A stretch of DNA of 64,000 nt from Halioglobus sp. (GCA_002699145.1 PABK01000041.1:62001-126000), one strand, 5' to 3'. Numbered from the stretch's first letter, positions 12,918 through 21,613 are shown. Made by a program: numbers and translations. The notes: generated by a model from the letters alone, not told the origin.

Positions 12918-12945
12918 AAAAAAAGGAGAGGTACAGGTACCTCTC
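12918..12945 (-). terminator. Rho-independent terminator after urtA (attenuator before urtB)
   Basis: Read on the minus strand, a 9-bp perfect stem (GAGAGGTAC, 2-base centre, GTACCTCTC) is followed by CC and a run of seven T. It lies 37 bp after the urtA stop and before urtBCDE. It should end most transcripts after urtA, giving excess binding protein over transporter, as is common in ABC operons. Confidence 0.8.
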
Positions 12946-12981
12946 AAGCAACACCCGCAAAGGTGCACACAGGAATCTGTG

Positions 12982-14268
12982 CTACATGTTCTGGCCCGAA
13001 CAGGTCTTGGTGACCGTGTTGTAGTTGCCGCAGTTGATGGGCGCAGTCCAGTCCGCAATGATGTCCTTGGAGCCGGGCAGGAAGTCGGACCAGGCATCGC
13101 CATCGACCAGGCCGTCGGTTTCCCAAACGACCTCGAACTGGCCGTCCTCCTGGATTTCGCCGATCAACACCGGCTTGCTCAGGTGATGCGCCTTGTTCAT
13201 GGTGGCCACGCCGCCGGTGAGATTCGGCGTGGAAATACCGATCATCGCCTGCTCCACCGCGTCCACGTCGGTGGTGCCGGCCTTCTCGACGGCCTTGACC
13301 CACATGTTGAAGCCGATGTACGTCGCTTCCATCGGGTCGTTGGTCACGCGCTCGTCATCGCCGATAAACGCTTTCCACTGGGCGATGAACGCCTCGTTCT
13401 CGTCGCTTTCGACACTCTGGAAGTAGTTCCAGGCGGCCAGGTGGCCGACCAGCGGCTTGGTATCGAGGCCGGACAGTTCCTCTTCGCCCACGGAGAAGGC
13501 GACCACCGGGATATCCTCGGCGGAAATACCCTGGTTACCCAGCTCCTTGTAGAAAGGCACGTTGGCGTCGCCGTTGATGGTCGAGACCACCGCGGTCTTC
13601 TTGCCCGCGCTGCCGAACTTCTTGATCTCGGACACGATGCTCTGCCAGTCGGAATGACCGAACGGCGTGTAGTTGATCATGATGTCCTTCTCATCCACGC
13701 CCTTGGCCACGAGATAGGCCTCGAGGATCTTGTTGGTCGTTCGCGGATAGACGTAGTCCGTCCCGGCCAGCACCCAACGCTCCACTTCCAGGTCGTTCAT
13801 CAGGTAGTCCACCGCAGGAATCGCCTGCTGGTTGGGCGCCGCGCCGGTATAGAAGACGTTCTTCGAGGACTCCTCACCCTCGTACTGCACCGGGTAGAAC
13901 AGCAGTCCGTTGAGTTCCTCGATCACCGGCAGCACGGATTTGCGCGACACGGAGGTCCAGCAGCCGAAAATCACGTCGACCTCGTCCTGGGTGAGCAGCT
14001 CACGGGTCTTCTCCGCGAACAGCGGCCAGTTGGACGCCGGGTCGACTACCACCGGCTCCAGTTTCTTGCCGAGCAGGCCCCCTTTCTTGTTCTGTTCCTC
14101 GACCATCATCAGGACCGTGTCCTTGAGCGTCGTCTCGGAAATCGCCATGGTGCCCGACAGAGAGTGCAGCACACCGACCTTGATGGTATCGGCAGCGTGC
14201 AGGGTAGCGCTGAACAACACGCTACCGGCCAGCAGCGCGGCCTTACTGAAATATTTGCTGAGTTTCAT
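12982..14268 (-). CDS. urtA: Urea ABC transporter substrate-binding protein UrtA
   Basis: 428 residues with a signal peptide (MKLSKYFSKAALLAGSVLFS, cleavage after LHA). The mature part is a type I periplasmic binding protein with the amide/urea-binding family start DTIKVGVLHSLSGTMAISE. The ATG at 14268 was chosen because GAGGAAAA lies about 8 bases upstream and it gives the signal peptide at the N-terminus. It captures urea in the periplasm for UrtBCDE. It follows the porin by 28 bp. Confidence 0.96.
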   Translation of the reverse strand: MKLSKYFSKAALLAGSVLFSATLHAADTIKVGVLHSLSGTMAISETTLKDTVLMMVEEQNKKGGLLGKKLEPVVVDPASNWPLFAEKTRELLTQDEVDVIFGCWTSVSRKSVLPVIEELNGLLFYPVQYEGEESSKNVFYTGAAPNQQAIPAVDYLMNDLEVERWVLAGTDYVYPRTTNKILEAYLVAKGVDEKDIMINYTPFGHSDWQSIVSEIKKFGSAGKKTAVVSTINGDANVPFYKELGNQGISAEDIPVVAFSVGEEELSGLDTKPLVGHLAAWNYFQSVESDENEAFIAQWKAFIGDDERVTNDPMEATYIGFNMWVKAVEKAGTTDVDAVEQAMIGISTPNLTGGVATMNKAHHLSKPVLIGEIQEDGQFEVVWETDGLVDGDAWSDFLPGSKDIIADWTAPINCGNYNTVTKTCSGQNM

Positions 14269-14296
14269 ACCTTGTTTTCCTCGCTGGTTGATCGTG

Positions 14297-15460
14297 TCAA
14301 ATCTGTACCTGGATACCGAAGGACACGGAGTCCACGTCGGCACCCTGATAGCCGCTGATATTGGCGTCGCCGGTGTTGTAGTTCAGGTTCAGCTTGGCGT
14401 TGAAGCCGTCGATGACATAATTCACGCCCAGTTCGGTCAGGTCGGAGTCATCGCTGTCATCCGGGTCGTTGACGACGTAGCGCGCATAGGGCTGGAACTT
14501 GCCGGGACCGACATCCTGCGGAAACAGGTAGCCGGCGGTGAAAAAATAGGACGTGCCCTCGAACAGGCAAAAACAATCGCCCTCCTCCGGGGTTGTGGCG
14601 ACCGTATAGTCGGCGTCGAAGTCCTTGAACTCGCCTTCCAGGTTGAGCACGCCGCCGCCGTCGAACACCGTCTCGGAGAACACGTCCACCGTATAACCGG
14701 AAAAATCGCCGCTGTCCTGCTCTGAACCGGAGCCGCCGTCCTGGCTCTGGAAGGACACCGCGACCGTGAGGATGTTACCGAGGCCGCCGTAGTAGCTGCT
14801 GCTGGTGTAGTAGCCCGGGTTCGACTCCATATTGAGAATGTTGTAGGCAAATCGCCCGGCGAACAGCAGGTTGTCTTCCTGGTTGCTCTTGCCCTCCAGG
14901 CCGTCGAAGGCGCCGATGGCGTACTGGAACTTGCCGAAGGCGCCCCACACGGTCAGGCCGTCGTCGCGCCCGTACTGGCCGGCGTCTCCACCCTGGTCCG
15001 AGGGATAGAGCGGCTGGGTGTACTGGTTCCAGGTCATGCTGTAGAACGGGCCGTTCATCTCGATGCGATCCGCCGGTGTCAGCATGCGCCCCATCCACAG
15101 GTTGAATTCGGGCGACAACTCCACCTGCACAATGGCGTCCAGCACATCCACCGGACCATCGCCGAAAATCTCGTCGGTATTGAAGGTGAACTTGATGTAC
15201 TCATGCACCTGTCCTGCCATGTACAGGCGCATGTTCTCCACGTCGAAGTCCCAGCCGTCGTCCTCGCCGCTGGGCGCGCCGTCCTCGGTCCACTTGGCGT
15301 GGGTGCGGATACCGGCGCCAATGCTGACCCATTTGGTCTCGTCGATTTCCAGCTTGGCGCCCGCCAGCGCCGGGGCGGAGATTGTCGCCAGGCCTGTCAT
15401 CCCCGTTCCCAGGAGAAGTGCTGCCAGTGGCCGCAGCCTGTTGCTTTCTTGTCCAGACAT
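14297..15460 (-). CDS. Outer-membrane porin, probably for urea/short amides
   Basis: 387 residues: a signal peptide (cleavage near APALAGA), then a sequence of alternating, aromatic-rich beta strands typical of trimeric porins (phosphate-selective porin-like). It is acidic, with segments such as WGAFGKFQYAIGAFDG and a C-terminus VSFGIQVQI. Good Shine-Dalgarno (GGGAG) 7 bases before the ATG. As first gene of the urt operon it should carry substrate across the outer membrane; a precedent is FmdC of Methylophilus, an amide/urea porin, but I cannot show homology beyond context and general class. Confidence 0.82.
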   Translation of the reverse strand: MSGQESNRLRPLAALLLGTGMTGLATISAPALAGAKLEIDETKWVSIGAGIRTHAKWTEDGAPSGEDDGWDFDVENMRLYMAGQVHEYIKFTFNTDEIFGDGPVDVLDAIVQVELSPEFNLWMGRMLTPADRIEMNGPFYSMTWNQYTQPLYPSDQGGDAGQYGRDDGLTVWGAFGKFQYAIGAFDGLEGKSNQEDNLLFAGRFAYNILNMESNPGYYTSSSYYGGLGNILTVAVSFQSQDGGSGSEQDSGDFSGYTVDVFSETVFDGGGVLNLEGEFKDFDADYTVATTPEEGDCFCLFEGTSYFFTAGYLFPQDVGPGKFQPYARYVVNDPDDSDDSDLTELGVNYVIDGFNAKLNLNYNTGDANISGYQGADVDSVSFGIQVQI

Positions 15461-15565
15461 TTTTTGCTCCCTAGATTGACTATCTTGTTGTGTGTTGCTC
15501 TGGTTGCACCGTCTGGATTATTGGGCAACGGCTACAGTGGCGGTATTCGTTGAATGCATGGTCGG

Positions 15566-15599
15566 ACTACGCCATTTGTTCCTCGCACTACGCCATTTG
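15566..15599. promoter_or_regulatory. Two 13-bp direct repeats, candidate activator site for porin-urtA promoter
   Basis: ACTACGCCATTTG occurs at 15566-15578 and 15587-15599, a period of 21 bp, i.e. two helical turns on the same face. The second copy runs into CGTAG, giving a CTACG...CGTAG palindrome. The site is 106-139 bp upstream of the porin ATG and about the same distance from the divergent regulator gene. Spacing suggests a dimeric regulator; candidates are the LuxR-type regulator at 2336 or the sigma54 activator next door. Confidence 0.5.
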
Positions 15600-15732
15600 A
15601 CGTAGCCCCGAGAGCTCCCCGGAACATGCGCCGCGGACGCCCTGCGCGCTCCCCACCCCCCCGGTTTTTGTGGTATACAGGGCGCTCTTTCGCCGCCCAG
15701 GCCCGGGCAGGCGCGCACCAAGGAGTCGCAGC

Positions 15733-17067
15733 TTGAAACCCCGTTGCCTTATCTCGGACAGGGACCCGTCCCACGCGGCCGAACTGGCCGCCCTCGTGAA
15801 GGCTTGCGGATTCAGCGTCGACACGCTCGAACCCGGCGCCAGACCGGACATGGCGCGCTACGACCTGCTTGTCCTGGACCTGCCCGGGGACGACCAACCC
15901 GACCTGCTGGCCATGCTGAACCCGGACCTGATCCAGGACACCGAGGTCTTCGTCATGACCGACGTGGACGTACCCGAGGTCGCCGACCGCGCGATCCGCC
16001 TGGGGGCCAGCTACTACTTCTGCAAACCGGCCAACGAGACCAACCTGCGCCCGCTGTTCGAGGACATCGCCACCGAGGCCGGCAGCGTCGATACCGACGT
16101 CTCCGAACACGACGGCTGCAATGTCGACCAGTTCGGCATGCTGCGCGGCAGCAGCCGCGGCATGCGCAAGCTCTACCGCCAGGTGCGCAAGGTCGCACAG
16201 AGCGAGCTGAGCGTGTTTATCGTCGGGGAGAGCGGCACCGGCAAGGAACTGGTCGCGCTGACCACACACCTGATGTCCGAGCGCCGCGACGGTCCCTATG
16301 TCGCCTTCAACTGCGCCGCGGTACCTGAAGGGCTGGCGGAAAGTGAACTGTTCGGCCACGAAAAAGGCGCGTTCAGCGGCGCCACCCAACGTCACCGCGG
16401 TTACTTCGAACGTGCCCGCGGCGGCACCCTGCTACTCGACGAAATCACGGAGATGGATATCGACCTGCAGGCCAAGTTGTTGCGCGTACTGGAGACGCGC
16501 ACCCTGCGCCGGCTTGGCTCGGAAGAGGTCATGGACCTGGACGTGCGCGTCATTTCCGCCTGCAACCGCGCGCCGGAAGAAGCGGTGCAGGACGGCAAGT
16601 TGCGCGAGGACCTGTTCTACCGCCTGGCGCAGTTCCCGCTACACGTGCCGCCGCTGCGCCGGCGCGGCGCTGACATTGTCGGGCTGGCGCAGTATTTTCT
16701 GCGCGAGCTGAACGAGAAGCACGACACCAGCCTGGTGCTGCAGGGCGAGGCGGTAGCCGCCATGGAGGCCTACGACTGGCCGGGCAACGTGCGCGAACTG
16801 CGCCACCTGGTCGAACGCGCCTATATCATGTCGGAGACGAGTATCGACGCGGAGCTGGAACAGGCTATCCGCGAACAGGCGGATGGCGCCCCCGCGGCCC
16901 AGGACGGTATCCGCCTGCGCGTGGGCACGACTATCGCCGAGATGGAGCGCCAGCTGATCCTCGCGACGCTCGAGCACACCGGCGATGACAAGACCGCGGC
17001 GGCCGAACTGCTGGGGGTCAGCGTCAAGACACTCTACAACCGTCTCAAGGCCTACGCAGAGTCCTGA
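15733..17067 (+). CDS. Sigma54-dependent response regulator (NtrC family)
   Basis: 444 residues from a TTG start with AAGGAG 8 bases upstream; an ORF start 63 bp upstream lacks a binding site. A receiver domain holds possible acceptor Asp49 (LLVLDLPG) and Lys in CKPAN. The AAA+ domain follows, with Walker A GESGTGKE at residues 165-172, GAFSGA (sigma54-contact loop, Ser instead of the usual Thr), Walker B GGTLLLDE and WPGNVREL. A Fis-type helix-turn-helix (TAAAELLGVSVKTLYNRLKAY) ends it. No kinase gene is adjacent. Divergent from the porin-urt operon, so it may regulate urea/nitrogen genes; a perfect sigma54 promoter 510 bp downstream is another candidate target. Confidence 0.9.
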   Translation: MKPRCLISDRDPSHAAELAALVKACGFSVDTLEPGARPDMARYDLLVLDLPGDDQPDLLAMLNPDLIQDTEVFVMTDVDVPEVADRAIRLGASYYFCKPANETNLRPLFEDIATEAGSVDTDVSEHDGCNVDQFGMLRGSSRGMRKLYRQVRKVAQSELSVFIVGESGTGKELVALTTHLMSERRDGPYVAFNCAAVPEGLAESELFGHEKGAFSGATQRHRGYFERARGGTLLLDEITEMDIDLQAKLLRVLETRTLRRLGSEEVMDLDVRVISACNRAPEEAVQDGKLREDLFYRLAQFPLHVPPLRRRGADIVGLAQYFLRELNEKHDTSLVLQGEAVAAMEAYDWPGNVRELRHLVERAYIMSETSIDAELEQAIREQADGAPAAQDGIRLRVGTTIAEMERQLILATLEHTGDDKTAAAELLGVSVKTLYNRLKAYAES

Positions 17068-17068
17068 G

Positions 17069-17323
17069 TCATTCGTCGGCCGGCGGCGGCAGCAGCTGGA
17101 AACGCCTGTTGTCGCGATCCAGGCGCACCCGTTCCCAGGGCACACTGATCGTCTGCCACGCGGTCGCCAGGATCAGGTAACGAATACGCCCGCTCGCCAG
17201 GTCGATACCACAGGCCTCCACGCTGCCGATGCGCTGGCCGTGCACGCCGAGCATCTGCCAGCGCTCTCGCAGGGCGGCGACGGCAGTTTCTGATTCACTG
17301 TGTCCAGCTTGCGGCTTCACCAT
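17069..17323 (-). CDS. Small PRC-barrel-like protein
   Basis: 84 residues. The middle part (VHGQRIGSVEACGIDLASG followed by RIRYLILA and SVPWERV) has the alternating pattern of a PRC-barrel domain, which serves as an adaptor in RNA metabolism and photosynthetic reaction centres. The stop codon is one base from the stop of the sigma54 activator (convergent). No signal peptide. The function is unknown. Confidence 0.6.
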   Translation of the reverse strand: MVKPQAGHSESETAVAALRERWQMLGVHGQRIGSVEACGIDLASGRIRYLILATAWQTISVPWERVRLDRDNRRFQLLPPPADE

Positions 17324-17670
17324 TGGTTCCTGCCCGTGACCTGGTTCCCACTCTCCCTGGATTAGCGGCAGCGCCCGCGGTCACATCCCTTGACCTGTCG
17401 TTCTGGGGTTCACCTTATCTAGCAGGTTGCGTGCCATGCGCAGAGCATGCCCGGAGAGCGCACATTGCAGGCTTTCGCCACCGCGCCTGTGCAATATTTT
17501 CCCGGCGGCCGGTAAAAATTCCACGCCGCAGGTGCCCGGCGAGCAGCACAGCCCGCTGCCCGCGGGTCCGCGGCGGTTGGCACGTGCCTTGCTACTGCCC
17601 CTGTGTGACCACCGGGCCGCTGCCGACGCCGGCCCGGCCGAACGACCATCAACCTCGACAGGAGACAGAC
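17324..17670. other. Intergenic region upstream of the 126-aa gene
   Basis: Holds no convincing coding sequence. It contains the sigma54 promoter at 17577-17593 and several GC-rich inverted segments. A TTGACC...TTATCT pair near 17390-17420 resembles a sigma70 promoter but its 19-bp spacing is poor. Confidence 0.5.
17577..17593 (+). promoter_or_regulatory. Sigma54 (-24/-12) promoter
   Basis: TTGGCACGTGCCTTGCT matches the sigma54 consensus TGGCACG-N4-TTGCW at every conserved base, with the invariant GG (17579-17580) and GC (17591-17592) exactly ten bases apart. Expected transcription start is near 17604, leaving a ~67-base leader before the 126-residue gene, which has AGGAG upstream of its ATG. 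Confidence 0.8.
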
Positions 17671-18051
17671 ATGACCACCGAAGACAAGGGCCAGGACAGT
17701 TACGCAATGTTCATGGGTGCCCTCGACGTGTTCAACGAAGCAATGGACAAATACCGCGACAAGCCCGTTATCAAGGATGTCCTCTCGCTGGTCGACGAGC
17801 ACACCGCGGGGCGCAAATTCGGCGCTGCCGTTTACGCCGATGACCCCGACCAGCCTTTCGACTACTTCACGGTGCGCCTGCACAACCAGCGCCTCGAGCT
17901 GGTGTCACGCGGCAAGGATGCGCCGGACATCGACTGGAAAGTGTCCATGGAGTACCTGCGCAACCTCAACGACAACCCGCAGGAATACGTCAGCAACCCG
18001 CTGAAGCTGGATTTCGACTGGCTGAAGCACCGCTTGCGCGACGCCGCATAA
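17671..18051 (+). CDS. Unknown 126-aa cytoplasmic protein, sigma54-controlled
   Basis: Start ATG has AGGAG 6 bases upstream. The protein is acidic, soluble, with no signal or membrane segment. The second half (FDYFTVRLHNQRLELVSRGKD ... KLDFDWLKHRL) vaguely resembles the beta sheet and final helix of SCP2-like lipid-binding domains; I am not sure of this. Expression is probably driven by the sigma54 promoter at 17577, so its role may lie in nitrogen or stress physiology. It ends at a strong terminator and precedes sodB. Confidence 0.75.
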   Translation: MTTEDKGQDSYAMFMGALDVFNEAMDKYRDKPVIKDVLSLVDEHTAGRKFGAAVYADDPDQPFDYFTVRLHNQRLELVSRGKDAPDIDWKVSMEYLRNLNDNPQEYVSNPLKLDFDWLKHRLRDAA

Positions 18052-18089
18052 CCGGTGATGGGGCTCTCCCCGGGCCCCGTTGCGGTACC

Positions 18090-18114
18090 GGGGGCCGCAA
18101 CGGCCCCCTTTTTT
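18090..18114 (+). terminator. Rho-independent terminator
   Basis: An 8-bp stem GGGGGCCG/CGGCCCCC with loop CAA followed by six T, 38 bp after the 126-residue gene. It isolates that sigma54 unit from sodB. Confidence 0.85.
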
Positions 18115-18148
18115 CCACTTTTACACGACACGACAGGCAGGTACTGAT

Positions 18149-18730
18149 ATGACGATCGAACTTCCATCGCTTCCCTACCCCGAGAACGCCCTGGAACCGC
18201 ATCTATCGCGGGAGACCCTGCAGTACCACCACGGCAAGCACCACGCCGGGTATGTCGATGCGCTGAACGAGGGCCTGGCCGACAGCGAGCTGGCCGACTA
18301 CAAACTGGAGGACCTGGTGCAGGTAATCGAGGGCGAGCTGTTCAATCCCGCCGCGCAGGCCTGGAACCACGCCTTCTACTGGCAGTGCATGACGCCCGAG
18401 TCGGGCACCGCGCCCGGCGCGGCGCTGCAGCAGGCCATCGACAGCAGCTTCGGCTCCATGGACAAGCTGCGCGAGGCCTTCACCACAGCCGCCGCCGACA
18501 ACTTCGCCTCCGGCTGGACCTGGCTGGTCAAGGACAACAGCAACCGCCTGATGGTGATGAACACCGATGACGCGGATACGCCGCTGCGGCGCGCCGGGCT
18601 GACGCCCCTGCTGACCACCGACGTGTGGGAGCACGCCTACTACATCGATTACCGCAACGCCCGCGGGGATTATCTCGACGCGTTCTGGGAACTGGTCAAC
18701 TGGGAGTTCGTCGCGAGCAACTTCCAGTAG
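18149..18730 (+). CDS. sodB: Superoxide dismutase [Fe]
   Basis: 193 residues, cytoplasmic Fe-SOD that dismutates superoxide to hydrogen peroxide and oxygen. Family features: TLQYHHGKHHAGYVD (first metal His), FNPAAQAWNHAFYWQCM (second His), and DVWEHAYYIDYRNARGDY (Asp and third His). Gln in FNPAAQAW and the overall length favour iron over manganese. The open frame upstream of the ATG covers a terminator and is not coding. TAG stop. Confidence 0.97.
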   Translation: MTIELPSLPYPENALEPHLSRETLQYHHGKHHAGYVDALNEGLADSELADYKLEDLVQVIEGELFNPAAQAWNHAFYWQCMTPESGTAPGAALQQAIDSSFGSMDKLREAFTTAAADNFASGWTWLVKDNSNRLMVMNTDDADTPLRRAGLTPLLTTDVWEHAYYIDYRNARGDYLDAFWELVNWEFVASNFQ

Positions 18731-18771
18731 CCGCGCGCGAGCGCGCCTCTGGCTGTTCCACACAGAAGCCC

Positions 18772-20280
18772 ATGACAACACTCCCGGACCAGCTCCCTGC
18801 ATATCGCTCCCGGCAACGGCCCCTACTGCGCCCGGCACTACTGGCCGCCCTCGCCTTGCTGCTTGCACTGGCGCAGGCGCCGGCCAACGCGCAGGCCACG
18901 GCAGCCGGCGACGTTGCGCAGCAGGCCGGGCAGGCGCCCGCAGACCTGCACGCGCTGGTCGAACTGCTGGAAGACCCGCAGCGCCGCGCCGACTTTCTCG
19001 CGCGCATCAGGGAGCTGGAGCAGGTCCGCGACAGCGTGGAGGACGAGCAGTCCCTGGAATTGAGCCAGGCCCTGCAGCTGGACCAACGGGTGGGCAAACT
19101 GCTGAAGAACTCCCTGACACTGCTGTCAGGATCGGATATTCGCGCCAGCAGCGTCGGCAAGATTGTCGCCCTGGCCACCCTGGGCCTGGTGGCAATCCTG
19201 CTGGCGCTGGCCAATCGCTGGCTGGCACGCACGCTGGACCGCAATCTCGCCCGGCTGCGCAGGCGTCTGCAGCTGGACCGCACACGTTTCTCCTCGGTAT
19301 TCACCTGGCAGCGTCTGGCCGGCTCGTCGCTGATCGTCCTGGCCTGGGTGTATGCCACGGCGGTCGTCGTATTCGACCAGGACCCCGAGGCCGCGATCGG
19401 CACGGCACTGCAGGCCGTCATCCAGACCGCGGTGGCGGTGCTGCTGGTCGTGCTGCTGTTCCTGCTGATTTGGGAGTTCATCAACGCGCTGCTGGAATCG
19501 CTGGCCGGGCGCAAGGCCGGTCTCAACAACCGCCGCGCCATGACGCTGCTGCCGGTGGTACGCAACGTCCTGACTTTCATCCTGGTGCTGATGTCCTCGC
19601 TGGTCATTCTCTCGGAGCTGGGCGTGGACGTCGTGCCGCTGCTCGCCGGCGCCGGCGTGGTCGGCATCGCCGTCGGCTTCGGCGCCCAGACCCTGGTGAA
19701 GGATTTCCTCACCGGCTTCACCATCATCATCGAGGACCTGCTGCAGATAGACGACGTCGTCACGGTGGCCGGGCGCACCGGGCAGGTCTCGCATATCTCG
19801 ATGCGCAAACTGGAGCTGCGCTCCCTGGACGGCATCGTCCACACGGTGCCGTTCAGCGCCATCGATATCGTCGACAACCTGACCAAGGACTACAGCTACT
19901 ACCTGCTCGAGGTCGGCGTGGCCTACCGCGAGAACACCGACGAGGTAGTGCAGTGCCTGCTGGAGATCGACGAGGAACTGCGCGCCAGCGAGGAGTTTGG
20001 CGAGGCCATACTGGAACCGCTGGAGGTCCTGGGCGTCGACGCGTTCGCCGACAGCGCGGTCATCATCAAGGCGCGCACCAAGACCGTGGGTCGGGAGCGC
20101 TGGAACGTGGGACGGGAGTTCAACCGCCGCATCAAGCTGGCCTTTGACGAGCGCAATATAGAAATACCCTTTCCGCACCAGACACTATACTTCGGGGAGG
20201 ACAAGGAGGGTAAGGCCCCGCCCCTGCCGCTGAAGTACGAGGCGCTGTCGCAAGATGGCGCCGAACCGGCGCAGGCCTGA
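18772..20280 (+). CDS. MscS-family mechanosensitive channel
   Basis: 502 residues from an ATG 41 bp after sodB. A signal peptide (LLALAQAPANAQA) is followed by a ~90-residue periplasmic coiled-coil-like region, five membrane helices, and the MscS core: pore helix PLLAGAGVVGIAVGFGAQTLVKDFLTG and beta domain DDVVTVAGRTGQV. It should release solutes on hypo-osmotic shock. The longer open frame upstream overlaps sodB and is rejected. It leads a group of envelope and ion-transport genes. Confidence 0.92.
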   Translation: MTTLPDQLPAYRSRQRPLLRPALLAALALLLALAQAPANAQATAAGDVAQQAGQAPADLHALVELLEDPQRRADFLARIRELEQVRDSVEDEQSLELSQALQLDQRVGKLLKNSLTLLSGSDIRASSVGKIVALATLGLVAILLALANRWLARTLDRNLARLRRRLQLDRTRFSSVFTWQRLAGSSLIVLAWVYATAVVVFDQDPEAAIGTALQAVIQTAVAVLLVVLLFLLIWEFINALLESLAGRKAGLNNRRAMTLLPVVRNVLTFILVLMSSLVILSELGVDVVPLLAGAGVVGIAVGFGAQTLVKDFLTGFTIIIEDLLQIDDVVTVAGRTGQVSHISMRKLELRSLDGIVHTVPFSAIDIVDNLTKDYSYYLLEVGVAYRENTDEVVQCLLEIDEELRASEEFGEAILEPLEVLGVDAFADSAVIIKARTKTVGRERWNVGREFNRRIKLAFDERNIEIPFPHQTLYFGEDKEGKAPPLPLKYEALSQDGAEPAQA

Positions 20281-20337
20281 CGGCCCGCAGCCAAACCCGT
20301 CGCAACGACATCGTTACTGACAGAAGGAGAACAAACC

Positions 20338-20520
20338 ATGGGTATTGAAGTCACTGGGATTTTTGGTCTGCTGGTCCTGATCCTGGATATCTGGGCCATC
20401 ATCAACACCGTGAGCTCGTCAGCCAGCCTGGGTTCCAAGCTCCTGTGGGTGCTGCTGATCCTGCTGCTGCCGGTGCTCGGCGTCATCATCTGGTTCTTTT
20501 TCGGGCCGCGCGGCAAGTAG
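20338..20520 (+). CDS. Small PLDc_N-type membrane protein
   Basis: 60 residues with two membrane helices and a short basic end (FFFGPRGK). The pattern ILDIWAIINTVSSSASLGSKLLWVLLILLLPVLG-IIW matches the PLDc_N family, the N-terminal membrane anchor of cardiolipin synthases found also as free-standing proteins. AAGGAG lies upstream of the ATG. It is 57 bp after the MscS gene. Confidence 0.85.
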   Translation: MGIEVTGIFGLLVLILDIWAIINTVSSSASLGSKLLWVLLILLLPVLGVIIWFFFGPRGK

Positions 20521-20620
20521 CGCGCCGCTGCCGCCGCGCCGGCGACGACCAGCAGCGCGGCTATCCCGTGCCGCCCACAGGGCGGCACGTGTTCCTACAA
20601 CAACGACAGGGAGAAACACC

Positions 20621-20938
20621 ATGAAAAAACTGCTACTGACATCCATCGCCGCCGCTTCCATAACCCTGGCCGTGACCGGCTGTGATTCAGACGACGGCCC
20701 CATGGAGGAAGCCGGCAAGAAACTCGACGAGACCTACCAGGACGCGGTCTCCTCCATGGAGGACGCCGCCGATGACCTGCAGGATCAAGCCGGGGACGCC
20801 TCCGACTCCATGTCCGATTACATGGACGAAACCGGCGACAAGATGCGCGACACCGCCGAGGACATATCGGACAGCGCCGGAGATTTCGCCGAGGAGACCG
20901 GCGACAAGATCGAAGACGCTGCAGACAAGATGCAGTAA
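20621..20938 (+). CDS. Acidic LEA/apolipoprotein-like lipoprotein
   Basis: 105 residues. The signal ends in lipobox AVTGC (Cys about residue 22), and no Asp at +2 is followed by a strong sorting argument beyond CDSD, which favours inner-membrane retention. The mature part is a series of ~11-residue amphipathic repeats of the kind D-A-x-D-D-x-x-D, resembling LEA/osmotic-stress proteins. Likely an osmotic-stress envelope protein; the function is inferred. Confidence 0.8.
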   Translation: MKKLLLTSIAAASITLAVTGCDSDDGPMEEAGKKLDETYQDAVSSMEDAADDLQDQAGDASDSMSDYMDETGDKMRDTAEDISDSAGDFAEETGDKIEDAADKMQ

Positions 20939-20956
20939 TCACAACGGCCATCGTGA

Positions 20957-20982
20957 CGCGGGCGCCCTGAACGGCGCCCGCG
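20957..20982 (+). terminator. Perfect 10-bp hairpin, possible terminator
   Basis: CGCGGGCGCC, loop CTGAAC, GGCGCCCGCG, 19 bp after the lipoprotein gene. The following bases are not a T run, so it may slow or protect rather than end transcription before the DUF502 gene. Confidence 0.5.
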
Positions 20983-21028
20983 AAGCCTTGTTGCGCAGCG
21001 CCACCACGGCACGGGGAGAGCCTGGTCC

Positions 21029-21604
21029 ATGAAAACCCTTGGAAGATGGTTCATGCAGGGCCTGGTGGCCGTGCTGCCGATCACGTTGACCATCGCCCTG
21101 CTGTACTGGCTGGGCACCACCGCCGAGTCGCTGCTGGGCCCGGTGTTGCGCTGGGTCCTGCCGCAGGGCTGGTACTGGCCGGGGCTGGGCATATTCGCCG
21201 GCCTGGCGGTGGTTACCGCCACCGGCATGCTGGTCAACGCCTACCTGTTCCGCAACCTGCTGGAGCTGGCGAACAACCTGCTGGCCAGGATTCCCCTGGT
21301 CAAGACCGTGTTCGAGAGCATCCGCGACATCGCACGCTTCGCGGCGCCGGACAAACAGCGCGAGGAAATCAAGCGCGCCGTCCTGGTGCGCCTGGGCGAG
21401 GACGTGCGGGTGCTGGGATTTGTCACCAATGCGCCGCCGAAGTGGGCCGGGCTGGACAAGGCGCTGCCCGTCTACGTGCCCATGGGCTACCAGATCGGCG
21501 GCTTCACCCTGCTGGTCGACGAGGACCAGCTGGAACCGCTGGACGTGGACGTACAGACCGCCATGCGCTACACCCTCACCGCCGGCATGGCGGACAGTGC
21601 CTAG
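21029..21604 (+). CDS. DUF502 membrane protein
   Basis: 191 residues with two N-terminal membrane helices (GLVAVLPITLTIALLYWLG and GLGIFAGLAVVTATGMLVNAY without repeats) and a cytoplasmic domain containing PLVKTVFESIRDIARF and YVPMGYQIGGFTLLVDEDQLEPLD, the DUF502 signatures. Biochemical role unknown. It is 9 bp upstream of the TrkH gene, so likely co-expressed with potassium uptake. Confidence 0.88.
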   Translation: MKTLGRWFMQGLVAVLPITLTIALLYWLGTTAESLLGPVLRWVLPQGWYWPGLGIFAGLAVVTATGMLVNAYLFRNLLELANNLLARIPLVKTVFESIRDIARFAAPDKQREEIKRAVLVRLGEDVRVLGFVTNAPPKWAGLDKALPVYVPMGYQIGGFTLLVDEDQLEPLDVDVQTAMRYTLTAGMADSA

Positions 21605-21613
21605 CAGCGGCGC

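Noticed and set aside
15461-15560. Sigma54 promoter for the porin-urt operon
   Set aside because: No TGGCAC-N5-TTGC match on the minus strand in this stretch.
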